Source: Thiomonas bhubaneswarensis (GTDB lineage: Bacteria; Pseudomonadota; Gammaproteobacteria; Burkholderiales; Burkholderiaceae_C). From it: DNA of 64,000 nucleotides. The notes under the pieces were generated by a model. That model was not told the DNA's origin. It made no database searches and saw only the letters and a program-made list of their open reading frames with translations. The translations under genes and the position numbers were made by a program. Shown piece by piece: positions 18,643-27,718 of the stretch (positions within the stretch are counted from its first letter, which is position 1; every line of letters begins with the position of its first letter). Location: the NCBI RefSeq assembly GCF_001418255.1, contig NZ_LIPV01000007.1:150139-214138 (forward strand), in the 5' to 3' direction.

Positions 18643-19896
18643 CTAGACCGCGCCGCTCTCGCGCAGGGCCGCGATCTGCGCCGCATCCAGCCCCAGTTCG
18701 GCGAGCACTTCGTCGGTATGCGCGCCCAGGGCCGGGCCGAGCCAGCGCGTGGCACCGGGGGTCTGGGACAGCCGCGGCGCCGGGGCGGGCAGATCGACCG
18801 GGGTGCCGTCGGCCAGGGTGTGCGCCTCTATCATGCCGCGCGCCTGAAACTGCGGGTCGGCCACGACATCGGCAATGCTGTAAATGCGCGTGGCGGGCAC
18901 CTCTGCCGCGCGCATGGCCTGCACGATGGCGTCGGGCTGCTGTGTCGCGGCCCATTGCTGGATGGCCGCGTCGATCTCGTCGGCACGCGCCATGCGGCCC
19001 GGATTGCGCGCCAAGCCGGGATCGTCGGCCATGTCGGCGCGGCCGATGGCCAGCATCAGGCGGCGGAAGATCGCGTCGCCATTGCCCGAAATCTGCACCC
19101 ACTCGCCCCCCTTGCTGCGGTAGACATTCGACGGCGTGATGCCCGGAATACTGGTGCCGGTGCGCTGCCGCACGGTGCCGTCGTAGCTGTATTCCATCAG
19201 CGTGCTCTCCAGCATGTTGAACACACTCTCGGTCAGCGCCACATCGACCACTTGTCCCTCGCCGCCGGTGTGGCCATTCCAGCGCCCGCCAGTGGCGTCG
19301 CGGTGGCGCAGCGCGGCCAGCGCGCCAAACGCGGCGTGCAGGGCGGCGATCGAGTCGCCCAGCGACAGATTGGCGCGCATCGGCGGGCGGTCGGGGTCGC
19401 CCGTCACGTAGCGCATACCGCCCATGGCCTCAGCAATCGCGCCGAAGCCCGGCTGCGAGCGCATCGGCCCGCTCTGGCCGAAGCCGGAGATACGCACCAT
19501 CACCAGACTGGGGTTGACCGCACGCAGTGCTTCCCAGCCGAGGCCGAGTTTTTCCAGTGCGCCCGGGCGCATGTTCTCCACCACCACGTCGGCGCGCTCG
19601 ACGAGCCTCAGCACGATGTCGCGCCCTTCGGGATGCTTGAGGTTGACGGTGATGCAGCGCTTGTTGCGCGCCTGCGCCGCCCACCAGAGCGATTCGCCCT
19701 TGTGCAGCTTGCGCCAACTGCGCAAGGGGTCGCCACCCGGATCGTCGCCCTGCGCGGGCGATTCGATTTTGATCACATCGGCGCCGAACTCGGCCATCAG
19801 CCGGGTGGCGAAAGGGCCGGCGATCAGGCTGCCCAGCTCGATCACGCGCAGGCCGTCGAGCGCACCGCGCGGCACTGAAGAGGTCGACTCATCCAT
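18643..19896 (-). CDS. CaiB/BaiF-type (class III) CoA-transferase
   Basis: 417 residues from the ATG at 19896. A TTG 12 nt upstream is possible but less likely. The N-terminal LDGLRVIELGSLIAGPFATRLMAEFGADVIKIE (given here only as a segment of about residues 14-46) and the following RSWR/LNLKHPEGRDI region are hallmarks of class III CoA-transferases. These move CoA between carboxylic acids through an aspartyl-CoA intermediate. The catalytic aspartate should lie near residue 165-175, and my reading puts a conserved GDSIAALHA segment there. The substrate is unknown. Its start overlaps the stop of the upstream MAPEG gene by 8 nt, which suggests coupled translation. Confidence 0.9.
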   Translation of the reverse strand: MDESTSSVPRGALDGLRVIELGSLIAGPFATRLMAEFGADVIKIESPAQGDDPGGDPLRSWRKLHKGESLWWAAQARNKRCITVNLKHPEGRDIVLRLVERADVVVENMRPGALEKLGLGWEALRAVNPSLVMVRISGFGQSGPMRSQPGFGAIAEAMGGMRYVTGDPDRPPMRANLSLGDSIAALHAAFGALAALRHRDATGGRWNGHTGGEGQVVDVALTESVFNMLESTLMEYSYDGTVRQRTGTSIPGITPSNVYRSKGGEWVQISGNGDAIFRRLMLAIGRADMADDPGLARNPGRMARADEIDAAIQQWAATQQPDAIVQAMRAAEVPATRIYSIADVVADPQFQARGMIEAHTLADGTPVDLPAPAPRLSQTPGATRWLGPALGAHTDEVLAELGLDAAQIAALRESGAV

Positions 19897-20287
19897 AAAA
19901 CGGGGCAAACAGCAATGCGATATTGACCAGCAGGGCCAGCCCCCATACCGCGGAGCGCAGCGAGGCCTTGTCGTTCAGATAGCACCACAGATAGAAGGCG
20001 CGCAGCACCAGCCAGGCGATGAGCAGGCCATTGACCAGCGGCAGCGGCGCCTTCAGGTACAGCGCGAACAAGGCCGCCGCAAACAGGAAAGGCAGCGCCT
20101 CGAAGCTGTTGGCCTGCGCCGCATTGGCACGGCGTCTGCGCGGGTCGGTCTGGCGTTCCAGCCATAGCCTGGGCTCGTTGTTGTCGTAGCGGTTGTCCTG
20201 CGAACGAAAGGTGCCCGCCTTGGCCTTGCCCGCGGCGACGATGGGCAGTTGCGAGGCGATGAGCAGCAAGATGGCTGTGAGCAGCAT
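19889..20287 (-). CDS. MAPEG family membrane protein
   Basis: 132 residues from the ATG at 20287, which has GGAGAACGCCC in front. Four hydrophobic segments are visible: an N-terminal MLLTAILLLIASQLPIV, two in the middle and one at the C-terminus. The conserved basic/polar stretch RRRRANAAQANSFEALP matches the MAPEG signature. Family members are trimeric membrane proteins, some with glutathione transferase or peroxidase activity. The role of bacterial members is mostly unknown. The gene is coupled to the downstream CoA-transferase. A strong terminator separates it from the transporter genes upstream. Confidence 0.85.
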   Translation of the reverse strand: MLLTAILLLIASQLPIVAAGKAKAGTFRSQDNRYDNNEPRLWLERQTDPRRRRANAAQANSFEALPFLFAAALFALYLKAPLPLVNGLLIAWLVLRAFYLWCYLNDKASLRSAVWGLALLVNIALLFAPFYG

Positions 20288-20320
20288 GGGCGTTCTCCGT
20301 AGAGGAATGTGCAGCATACA

Positions 20321-20351
20321 AAAACCAAGGGCCGACGATGTCGGCCCTTGG
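20321..20351 (-). terminator. Rho-independent terminator after the SSS transporter
   Basis: Perfect 12-bp stem (CCAAGGGCCGAC / GTCGGCCCTTGG, 20325-20336 and 20340-20351) with a 3-nt loop. On the minus strand it is followed by TTTT. It ends the DUF3311-SSS operon and insulates the MAPEG gene, whose promoter must then lie inside or just after it. Confidence 0.8.
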
Positions 20352-20462
20352 CACTGCCGTCGCGTTCGAACGCGATCTTCAGGGAGCTAAACCCAGCAGC
20401 CAGTCGCAACTGACGTGATACTCGCCATCATCCCGCGCCCTCATGGACAATCTGGGTTAAAC

Positions 20463-22001
20463 CTAACCCGCGTAGTCCGCAGCCACGGTGGCGTCCTGCG
20501 GGTTCGCCATGCCCAGCGCCCGTATGACCACCGTCGCCACCACGGCCACGACGAAATTGAGCACCAGGGCGTACAGCCCGATGTAGGCCGGAATCACCAT
20601 GCCTGCGAGGTGCAGCGCATAACCCGACGACTTGAAGCCGCTGAGCGAAGCCGCCCAGATACCCCAGACCAGGCCGACGGCCCAACCCAGCAGCAGCGCC
20701 TTGGCGTCGAACCAGCGGGTGTAGATGCCCGAGACGATGGCCGGCAGGGTCTGCAGAATCAGGATGCCGCCCAGCAGTTGCAACTGGATGGCGTAAGTCA
20801 GCGGCAGGAACACGATGAACAGCAGCGCGCCGAACTTCACGATCAGCGACACCAGCTTGGCCATGTCGGTTTCCTTCTGCGGCGTGCAGTTGGGATTGAG
20901 ATAGGCCTTGTAGATGTTGCGGGTGAAAAGATTCGCCGCCGCGATCGACATGATGGCCGCGGGCACCAGCGCACCGATCGCCACCGCCGCGAAGCCCACG
21001 CCCACGAACCAGCTCGGGAAGAAATGCAGCAGCAGGCCAGGCATGGCGAACTGCGGGCCGTACTGCTTGAAGTACGGCGCCAGATCAGGCAGCTTGGCAA
21101 TACCCGAGGCGTAGGCCATATAGCCCAGCAAGGCAATCAGCCCCAGCATGAACGAATAGGCCGGCAGAAACACCCAGTTGCGGCGCAGGGTGTTGGGGCC
21201 CTTCGCGGAAAGCACCGCGGTGGTCGCGTGGGGATACAGCATCAGCGCCAGCGCCGAGCCGAAAGCCAGCGTGGGATAGAACGACTGCAGGCCCAGATTG
21301 CCCTCCTTCACCGGCGGCAGCAGCAGGTGCTCCTTGGGGATGGCGGCGAAGATGCTGCCGAAGCCGCCGAGCTTGTAAGGCACGACGATGATCAGCGCAA
21401 TGACCGTGATGTAGACCAGCAGATCCTTGACCACCGCGATCGACGCCGGAGCGCGCAGCCCGCTGGTGTAGGTGAAGGCGGCCAGAATGACAAAAGCGAT
21501 GATCAGCGGCAGGTCACCCATCAGCCCATGCGTGGAAAAACCCAGCCCGCCGATCACCACCTGAATGCCCACGAGCTGCAGCGCGATGTAAGGCATGGTG
21601 GCGACGATACCGGTCACCGCGATGGCCAGAGCCAGACCCGGGCTGCCGTAGCGGCCGGCGACGAAGTCGGACGCGGTGATGAAGTTGTGCTTCCTTGCGA
21701 CGATCCACAGCCGCGGCAGGATGGCGAACACCATCGGATAGACCAGCACGGTGTAGGGCAGCGCGAAGAAGCCCAGCGCCCCGGCACCGAACACCAGCGC
21801 GGGAACCGCGACGAAGGTGTAGGCGGTGTAGAGGTCGCCGCCGATCAGAAACCAGGTGATCCACGAGCCGAAGCGGCGGCCGCCCAGGCCCCACTCGTGC
21901 AGATGGTTCAGATCACCTTTGCGCCAATGCGCCGAGACGAAGCCGAGGATGGTGATGAACAGGAACAGCGCGATGAAGACGACGGTAGCGACGATGTTCA
22001 T
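20463..22001 (-). CDS. Sodium:solute symporter (SSS family), monocarboxylate-permease-like
   Basis: 512 residues with about 13 hydrophobic helices. The N-terminus has the SSS pattern WGLGGRRFGSWITWFLIGGD, with YTAYTFVAVPA after it. Further on, FGSALALMLYPHATTAVLSAKGPNTLRRN resembles the monocarboxylate permease (MctP) branch. The partner gene, a DUF3311 membrane protein, starts just upstream (4-nt gap). That pairing is common for this SSS branch. The likely job is sodium- or proton-coupled uptake of small monocarboxylates such as lactate, pyruvate or alanine. The substrate is inference. Confidence 0.88.
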   Translation of the reverse strand: MNIVATVVFIALFLFITILGFVSAHWRKGDLNHLHEWGLGGRRFGSWITWFLIGGDLYTAYTFVAVPALVFGAGALGFFALPYTVLVYPMVFAILPRLWIVARKHNFITASDFVAGRYGSPGLALAIAVTGIVATMPYIALQLVGIQVVIGGLGFSTHGLMGDLPLIIAFVILAAFTYTSGLRAPASIAVVKDLLVYITVIALIIVVPYKLGGFGSIFAAIPKEHLLLPPVKEGNLGLQSFYPTLAFGSALALMLYPHATTAVLSAKGPNTLRRNWVFLPAYSFMLGLIALLGYMAYASGIAKLPDLAPYFKQYGPQFAMPGLLLHFFPSWFVGVGFAAVAIGALVPAAIMSIAAANLFTRNIYKAYLNPNCTPQKETDMAKLVSLIVKFGALLFIVFLPLTYAIQLQLLGGILILQTLPAIVSGIYTRWFDAKALLLGWAVGLVWGIWAASLSGFKSSGYALHLAGMVIPAYIGLYALVLNFVVAVVATVVIRALGMANPQDATVAADYAG

Positions 22002-22005
22002 GGCT

Positions 22006-22218
22006 TTAGTCTCCGCTTCCGCTGGGCACGACCATCTTGTAGACGATGGCGATGAACACCCCCGACAGCGGCACCCAGACCAGCTGCCACCAATAGAAGA
22101 AGGGAATGCCGAACACGCTGGGCTCCAGGGTGTTGTAGAACGGCACGACGAGCACGGCGATGCAGGGAATCGCCAGCAGGATGAACTGCAGCGGCCCCAG
22201 TTTTTTGGGTGTGGACAT
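22006..22218 (-). CDS. DUF3311 small membrane protein, transporter partner
   Basis: 70 residues with two transmembrane helices (PLQFILLAIPCIAVLVVPF and a second starting FFYWWQLVWVPLSGVF). The start ATG at 22218 has GGAGACC upstream. DUF3311 proteins are small two-helix partners encoded directly before SSS symporters, like the short subunits of YhdG/ActP-type pairs. It probably assists folding or activity of the next protein. Confidence 0.88.
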   Translation of the reverse strand: MSTPKKLGPLQFILLAIPCIAVLVVPFYNTLEPSVFGIPFFYWWQLVWVPLSGVFIAIVYKMVVPSGSGD

Positions 22219-22356
22219 GGAACGGTCTCCGAAAAGATGCGGCGCGTTCGTGGCGGCCGCCCTTGGTTTTGCTCATCGGTGGTCGATACCGATGCACTGA
22301 CCGTCGCAGATTAGTCCAAGGCTTTACAGATTCGTGTTTCCAGATGCGACAGACGA

Positions 22357-22384
22357 AAACAAACGCAAACGAACGACCGTTCGT
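22357..22384 (-). terminator. Probable terminator downstream of moaE
   Basis: On the minus strand ACGAAC-GGTC-GTTCGT (22369-22384) is followed by a T-rich run (TTGCGTTTGTTTT). It lies in the 220-nt gap between moaE and the DUF3311 gene. The same gap must contain the DUF3311 promoter. Confidence 0.55.
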
Positions 22385-22438
22385 GCGGGTTTTTCCTGAG
22401 CCTGCGCAAAAATGGGCCTGAGCGGCCCGCGCCTGCGA

Positions 22439-22930
22439 TCAGGCGGCGTTGTCTGACGCCACGCCCCATCGGCGCAGCGCGGCGTCGTCGGATTCGCGCG
22501 CATCGACCCAGTGGCCGCCCTCGGGCGTAGTCTCCTTCTTCCAGAACGGTGCCTGGGTCTTGAGATAGTCCATGAGAAATTCGCAGGCGGCGAACGCTGC
22601 GGCGCGGTGGGCGCTGGCCACGGCCACCAGCACGATGTCGTCGCCCGGCAGCAGCGGGCCGACGCGGTGGATCACCGTCACGCCCAGCAGCGGCCAGCGC
22701 GCCTGAGCCTGCGCGACCATGCCCTGAATGGCCTGCTCGGTCATGCCCGGATAGTGCTCCAGCTCCATCGCCTGCACATGGCCCGGAGCACATGCACCCG
22801 GATGATGATCGCGGCACAGGCCGACGAAGCTGGCGATCGCGCCCACGTCATGCCGCCCGGCGCGCAAGGCCTGCAGTTCGGCGGCCTGATCGAACGGCGC
22901 GGTCTGAATGCGAACGGTGATCGGCACCAT
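22439..22930 (-). CDS. moaE: Molybdopterin synthase catalytic subunit MoaE
   Basis: 163 residues. Signature segments are GAIASFVGLCRDH near residues 30-43, LEHYPGM near 57, VIHRVGPLLPGDDIVLVAVAS near 86-106, and the active-site region YLKTQAPFWKKE near 122-134. MoaE binds precursor Z (cPMP) and, with thiocarboxylated MoaD, inserts the two dithiolene sulfurs of molybdopterin. It starts 3 nt after moaD ends, the order expected for a heterotetrameric enzyme. Confidence 0.97.
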   Translation of the reverse strand: MVPITVRIQTAPFDQAAELQALRAGRHDVGAIASFVGLCRDHHPGACAPGHVQAMELEHYPGMTEQAIQGMVAQAQARWPLLGVTVIHRVGPLLPGDDIVLVAVASAHRAAAFAACEFLMDYLKTQAPFWKKETTPEGGHWVDARESDDAALRRWGVASDNAA

Positions 22931-22933
22931 GGA

Positions 22934-23191
22934 TCAGCCCCCGGTCACGGGCGGGAAGAACGCGACTTCGCAGCCGGGTGAAAGCGGCGTCTGTGCGTCG
23001 CACATGACCTGGTTGCAAGCCATGCGCAGGGGCTTGTCGGCAGCCATTGCCACGGCGTAGCGCCCGCCCTGCGCGCGCAGCCAGTCGCGCGCCTGACCCA
23101 CGGTCTGCACCGTCTCCGGCAGGTCGTGGATCTCCTGCGACAGCCCGACGATCTCGCGGACGCTGGCGAAATAACGGATGTGCACGCGCAT
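22934..23191 (-). CDS. moaD: Molybdopterin synthase sulfur-carrier subunit MoaD
   Basis: 85 residues of ubiquitin-like fold. It begins MRVHIRYFASVREIVG and ends FFPPVTGG. The terminal Gly-Gly is the residue pair that MoeB adenylates and that then carries the thiocarboxylate. It lies between moeA and moaE with 3-nt gaps on both sides, so the three genes are one operon. Confidence 0.97.
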   Translation of the reverse strand: MRVHIRYFASVREIVGLSQEIHDLPETVQTVGQARDWLRAQGGRYAVAMAADKPLRMACNQVMCDAQTPLSPGCEVAFFPPVTGG

Positions 23192-23194
23192 GTT

Positions 23195-24430
23195 TCAGCC
23201 CTGCAGCAAAGCGGAAAGCGGGAGATAGCGCACCACATCGCCACGGGCGATGGCCTGCTGCGGCGGGTTGTCCACCAGGCCGTCGGCCCAGACGGTGGAG
23301 GTGAGCACGGCGGAATTCTGCGACGGGTACAGCTCGGCCTCGCCCTGGGCGTTGAGCTTCACCCGAAGGTATTCGCGGCGCTTGTCGGGCTTGGGCCAGT
23401 CGAACGCGGCGCGCACCGGCAGCGCCTGCACCGCGGTCTGCGTCGCCCCCTGCATGGCCAGCAGAAAAGGCCGTACGAACAGCAGATAAGTGATGAAGCT
23501 CGACACCGGATTACCCGGCAGGCCGATGAACGCCGCCTCGCCCTGCCCCGCTTCGCGGCGCACATGGCCGAAGGCCAGCGGCTTGCCCGGCTTCATGGCG
23601 ATCTGCCACAGATCGAGCGCGCCTTCGGCCTGCACTGCGGGCTTGACATGATCTTCCTCGCCCACCGACATGCCGCCGGTGGAAACAATGAGGTCGTGCC
23701 CCAGCGCGGCCCGCCGCATCATGGCGCGCGTGGCGTCGAGCCAGTCCGGGACGATGCCGAAATCGGTGACCTCGCAGCCCGCAGCCTGCAGCAGCGCCTG
23801 AATGACAAAGCGGTTGGAGTTGTAGATGGCACCTGGTCGTAGCGGCTCTCCGGGCATGGCGAGTTCGTCGCCGGTAAACAGTATGGCCACGCGCGGCTTG
23901 CGGCGCACGCTCAGCGTGGCCACGCCGACCGATGCCGCCAGGCCCAGGTCTTGCGGGCGCAGACGCTGCCCCGCGTGCAGCACCACGCCGCCCGCCTGCA
24001 CATCGAGGCCGCGGCGCCGCACCCAGTCGCCCGCCTTGGGCTGGTGGTTGACCTGCACCGCATCGCCGTCGGCCGTGCATTGCTCCTGCATCACCACGGC
24101 ATCGGCTCCGGGAGGCATAAGTCCGCCGGTGAAAATGCGCGCCGCGGTGCCCGGCTGCAGCGGCTGCGGCACGGCGCCAGCAGGAATGCGCTGGCTGACC
24201 GGCAGGCGCTGGCCCGGCGCGGACACGTCGGCGCTGCGCAGGGCGTAGCCATCCATCGCGGTGTTGTCGGCCGGCGGCACGTCCATGGTGGAGCGCACGT
24301 CCTGCGCCAGTACGCGGCCCAGCGCGGCCGACGTGGGCAGGGTTTCGACATCGGGGAGCACGCGGGCTGCGGCAAGCAAACGTTGCAAGGCGATGTCGGG
24401 GTCGATCAGGGGGGGCGGTTGCGCTGTCAT
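23195..24430 (-). CDS. moeA: Molybdopterin molybdenumtransferase MoeA
   Basis: 411 residues from the ATG at 24430. The longer open frame upstream overlaps mobB and is not coding. Motifs: PPADNTAMDGYAL near residues 58-70, RIFTGGLMPPGADAVV near 101-116, ILFTGDEL near 190, IVSTGGMSVGEEDHV near 260, and GLPGNPVSSF near 315. MoeA inserts molybdate into adenylylated molybdopterin to form the molybdenum cofactor. The start overlaps the mobB stop (ATGA). Confidence 0.97.
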   Translation of the reverse strand: MTAQPPPLIDPDIALQRLLAAARVLPDVETLPTSAALGRVLAQDVRSTMDVPPADNTAMDGYALRSADVSAPGQRLPVSQRIPAGAVPQPLQPGTAARIFTGGLMPPGADAVVMQEQCTADGDAVQVNHQPKAGDWVRRRGLDVQAGGVVLHAGQRLRPQDLGLAASVGVATLSVRRKPRVAILFTGDELAMPGEPLRPGAIYNSNRFVIQALLQAAGCEVTDFGIVPDWLDATRAMMRRAALGHDLIVSTGGMSVGEEDHVKPAVQAEGALDLWQIAMKPGKPLAFGHVRREAGQGEAAFIGLPGNPVSSFITYLLFVRPFLLAMQGATQTAVQALPVRAAFDWPKPDKRREYLRVKLNAQGEAELYPSQNSAVLTSTVWADGLVDNPPQQAIARGDVVRYLPLSALLQG

Positions 24431-24948
24431 GGCTGGTACTCGAACGCTATGGCATTGTCCATCAACCAGTCGGCCACGGCGGGCGGCGTGTTGATGTCGA
24501 GGACATGGGTAGGGGCAGGTGGCGGAAGCTGCCCCGGCGAATCGGTGGCGATGGCGCGGATCAACGGGTCTTGCGGGTAACACACCGGCCGACCGGTGCT
24601 GGCACGCCAGATTTCGATCTTGGGCAGACGGGCCGTCTTGAAGCCTTCGACGAACACCCAATCGACGCTCGGATCGAGCATGGGCAGCAGATCGGGCACA
24701 TCGAGTTCCACCGGCTGCGGCAGGCGCCGCTGCAGCGCGATCAGGCTGTCGGAGGCGGCGAGCACCTCGTAGGCGCCGGCTTGGCGATGGCGCCAGGTGT
24801 CCTTGCCCGGATGATCGATCTCGAAGCGGTGATGCGCGTGCTTGAGCACCGAAACACGCAGCCCGCGCTGCACGAACAGCGCGACCAGCGTCTCGACCAG
24901 GGTGGTCTTGCCACTGCCGGAAAAACCAGCGAACCCGACGACTTTCAT
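24427..24948 (-). CDS. mobB: Molybdopterin-guanine dinucleotide biosynthesis adapter protein MobB
   Basis: 173 residues from the ATG at 24948, which overlaps the thrC stop by one base. The P-loop GFSGSGKTTL lies at residues 8-17. Next come LKHAHHRFEIDHPGKDT and WVFVEGFK, both standard for MobB. MobB is a GTP-binding helper of MobA in making the MGD form of the cofactor. Its presence suggests that the organism uses DMSO-reductase-family enzymes such as formate dehydrogenase or nitrate reductase. Confidence 0.95.
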   Translation of the reverse strand: MKVVGFAGFSGSGKTTLVETLVALFVQRGLRVSVLKHAHHRFEIDHPGKDTWRHRQAGAYEVLAASDSLIALQRRLPQPVELDVPDLLPMLDPSVDWVFVEGFKTARLPKIEIWRASTGRPVCYPQDPLIRAIATDSPGQLPPPAPTHVLDINTPPAVADWLMDNAIAFEYQP

Positions 24949-26390
24949 CAGGCCACCGCAGCCCCTGTCGCGCAGTGCATCGCGATGTACGACTTCACCG
25001 CATCCACCTCTACCGGCATGACCGCAAAGCGCTGTGGGCGACGTTCGAGGTCTTCCAGACCGGCAGGCCGCGCGGGCTCGACACCGACCGCCTCTTGCAG
25101 GGTTTCGGGGAACTTGGCCGCCAGCGCGGTTTCCAGCACCAGCATGGGGACGCCGGGCTCGCGATGTTCGCGTGCGACCTTCACGCCATCGGCGGTATGC
25201 GTATCGATCAGGCGCTCGCTGCCCTGCCACACGCTGCGGATGGTGGCGAGCCGGTCGGCGTGGGTGCTGCTGCCCGAGGCAAAGCCGTAATCGGGGCCGA
25301 TGCGGGAAAAGGCCGGGTCGGACGACAGGTCGAAGAAGCCCTCGCGGCCCAGCGCGTTGGCGAACAGATCGTGCACCCGTGCGGCGTCGCGCCCGAGCAG
25401 ATCGAAGATGAAGCGCTCGAAGTTCGAGGCCTTCGAGATGTCCATCGAAGGACTGGAGGTGTGATGCGTCTCGGCCGATTTGCGCGGGCGGTAGACGCCG
25501 GTGCGGAAAAACTCGTCGAGCACGTTGTTCTCGTTGGTGGCCAGCACCAGCTTGCGGATCGGCAGACCCATCATGCGCGCCACGTGCCCGGCGCAGATAT
25601 TGCCGAAGTTGCCCGACGGCACGGTGAAGCTCACCTGCTCGTCGTTGCTGCGCGTGGCGGCGAAGTAGCCGGCGAAGTAGTAGACGATCTGCGCCGCCAG
25701 CCGCGCCCAGTTGATCGAGTTGACCGTGCCGATGCGCCAGCGGCGCTTGAAGTCGAGATCGTTGGACACGGCCTTGACCATGTCCTGCGCATCGTCGAAC
25801 ACGCCCTGCACCGCGATGTTGTGGATGTTGGCGTCGGCCAGCGAATACATCTGCGCCGTCTGGAACGCGCTCATCTTGCCGAAGGGCGAGAGCATGAAGA
25901 CGCGAATGCCACGTTTGCCGCGCATGGCGTATTCGGCGGCGCTGCCGGTATCGCCCGAAGTCGCACCCAGAATGTTGAGCTCGCTGCGCTGGCGGGCCAG
26001 CGCGTACTCGAACAGGTTGCCCAGCAGTTGCATGGCCATGTCCTTGAAGGCCAGCGTGGGCCCCTCGGACAGCCCGAGCAGAGCCATGCCCGGCTCGCTC
26101 TTGAGCGGCTTGAGCGGCACGATCTCGGCATGGCCGCCGAACACCTCGGACGTGTAGGTCTTGGCAATCAAGCCGCGCAGATCGTCGGCAGGAATGTCGG
26201 TGATGAAGCGCGACAGGATTGCGAACGCCAGATCGGCATAGGGCAGCCCGCGCCACTGCGCCAGCGTGGCCGCGTCGATCTGCGGATACTGCTCGGGCAG
26301 GTAGAGCCCGCCATCGGGCGCCAGGCCTTCGAGCAGGATGTCGGAAAAACCTCGGGTCGCGGACTCGCCGCGGGTACTCAGATAACGCAT
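24948..26390 (-). CDS. thrC: Threonine synthase
   Basis: 480 residues, the long ThrC form found in proteobacteria. The N-terminal MRYLSTRG and GLAPDGGLYLPE are typical. The PLP lysine lies in SEGPTLAFKDMAMQ near residue 116, and the phosphate-binding loop is ATSGDTGSAA near 144. It converts O-phosphohomoserine to threonine. The start codon overlaps the hom stop by one base, and the stop overlaps the mobB start, so threonine and molybdopterin genes share a transcript. A homoserine kinase is not in the window. Confidence 0.97.
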   Translation of the reverse strand: MRYLSTRGESATRGFSDILLEGLAPDGGLYLPEQYPQIDAATLAQWRGLPYADLAFAILSRFITDIPADDLRGLIAKTYTSEVFGGHAEIVPLKPLKSEPGMALLGLSEGPTLAFKDMAMQLLGNLFEYALARQRSELNILGATSGDTGSAAEYAMRGKRGIRVFMLSPFGKMSAFQTAQMYSLADANIHNIAVQGVFDDAQDMVKAVSNDLDFKRRWRIGTVNSINWARLAAQIVYYFAGYFAATRSNDEQVSFTVPSGNFGNICAGHVARMMGLPIRKLVLATNENNVLDEFFRTGVYRPRKSAETHHTSSPSMDISKASNFERFIFDLLGRDAARVHDLFANALGREGFFDLSSDPAFSRIGPDYGFASGSSTHADRLATIRSVWQGSERLIDTHTADGVKVAREHREPGVPMLVLETALAAKFPETLQEAVGVEPARPAGLEDLERRPQRFAVMPVEVDAVKSYIAMHCATGAAVA

Positions 26391-27700
26391 CAGCGCAACT
26401 CCTCTTTGCGAATGCGCACGATCGGTGCGTGCACGCTGGGCAGGGTCTGCATGCGCGCGATGGCGGTGTTCATGCGCGCCTCGACGGTGTCATGCGTGAG
26501 GATGATGACGTCGGTCTGATGCTCGCCCTCCCCCGCCTCGCGCTGGATCAGGCCGTCGATGGAAATGTCTTCCTCGGCCAGGATGCGGGTGAGCTCGGCC
26601 AGCACACCGGCCTGATCGGCCACTCTCAGCCGCAGGTAATACGCGGTGACCACCTGGTCCATCGGCAGGATGGGCTGGTCGCTGATGGCATCGGGCTGGA
26701 AGGCCAGATGCGGCACGCGGTGCTCGGGATCGGCGGTATGCAGCCGGGTCACGTCCACCAGGTCGGCGATAACGGCCGAAGCCGTCGGCTCCGAACCCGC
26801 GCCCTTGCCGTAATACAGCGTCGGCCCCACGGCGTCGCCCTGCACCACCACTGCGTTCATCGCCCCCTCGACGTTGGCGATCAGGCGGGTAGCCGGTATC
26901 AGGGTGGGATGCACCCGCAGCTCGATGCCCTGGGCGGTCTGCCGGGTGATGCCCAGCAGCTTGATGCGGTAGCCGAGCTGCTCGGCGTAGCGAATGTCGG
27001 CGGCCTGCAGCGCAGTGATGCCCTCCACATAGGCCTTGTCGAACTGTACCGGCACGCCGAAGGCAATGGCGCAGAGGATGGTCGCCTTGTGCGCCGCGTC
27101 CACGCCCTCGATGTCGAAGGTCGGATCGGCCTCGGCGTAGCCCAGCGCCTGCGCCTGTTTCAGCACGGTGGCGAAGTCCAGCCCCTTGTCGCGCATCTCG
27201 GTCAGGATGAAGTTGGTGGTACCGTTGATGATGCCGGCGATCCACTCGATGCGGTTGCCCGCCAGCCCTTCGCGCACCGCTTTGATGATGGGAATGCCAC
27301 CGGCCACCGCGGCCTCGAAGGCCACCATCACGCCCTTGGCCTGCGCGGCGGCGAAGATCTCGTTGCCATGCAGCGCGAGAAGCGCCTTGTTGGCCGTGAC
27401 CACATGCTTGCCCGCAGCGATAGCGGCCATCACCAGCTCGCGCGCGGGGCTGATGCCGCCCATGAGTTCGACCACGATGTCGATGTCAGGCCGGGTCGCC
27501 AGGGCCATGAAATCGGTGGTGATGGGCAGCGCATCGCCCAGAGCGGCACGCGCCTTGTCGGGGTTGCGCGCGGCAATGGCGGCAATCGCAATGCCGCGCC
27601 CGGCCCGGCGCTGCAGTTCTTCCTGGTTGCGCGCCAGCACCTTGACCACACCGCTGGCGACGGTACCCGCGCCGAGAAGGGCAATCTGTAAAGGTTTCAT
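26390..27700 (-). CDS. hom: Homoserine dehydrogenase
   Basis: 436 residues. NAD(P)-binding GAGTVASG lies at residues 10-17. Catalytic-domain segments include VVTANKALLA near 103 and GIINGTTNFILTEM near 155. A C-terminal ACT domain (YYLRLRVADQAGVLAELTRILAEE, of which only the core is quoted) spans about 350-430 and makes the enzyme sensitive to threonine feedback. It reduces aspartate semialdehyde to homoserine. An aminotransferase gene precedes it by 18 nt. Confidence 0.97.
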   Translation of the reverse strand: MKPLQIALLGAGTVASGVVKVLARNQEELQRRAGRGIAIAAIAARNPDKARAALGDALPITTDFMALATRPDIDIVVELMGGISPARELVMAAIAAGKHVVTANKALLALHGNEIFAAAQAKGVMVAFEAAVAGGIPIIKAVREGLAGNRIEWIAGIINGTTNFILTEMRDKGLDFATVLKQAQALGYAEADPTFDIEGVDAAHKATILCAIAFGVPVQFDKAYVEGITALQAADIRYAEQLGYRIKLLGITRQTAQGIELRVHPTLIPATRLIANVEGAMNAVVVQGDAVGPTLYYGKGAGSEPTASAVIADLVDVTRLHTADPEHRVPHLAFQPDAISDQPILPMDQVVTAYYLRLRVADQAGVLAELTRILAEEDISIDGLIQREAGEGEHQTDVIILTHDTVEARMNTAIARMQTLPSVHAPIVRIRKEELR

Positions 27701-27718
27701 AGAGAACGGAAGTGGGAA

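Noticed and set aside
20415..22055. 546-codon plus-strand open frame opposite the SSS transporter
   Set aside because: The translation is His/Gln/Arg-rich and mirrors the membrane helices of the real gene.
24949..26256. Long in-frame extension upstream of mobB
   Set aside because: It overlaps thrC in another frame. MobB similarity starts at the ATG at 24948.
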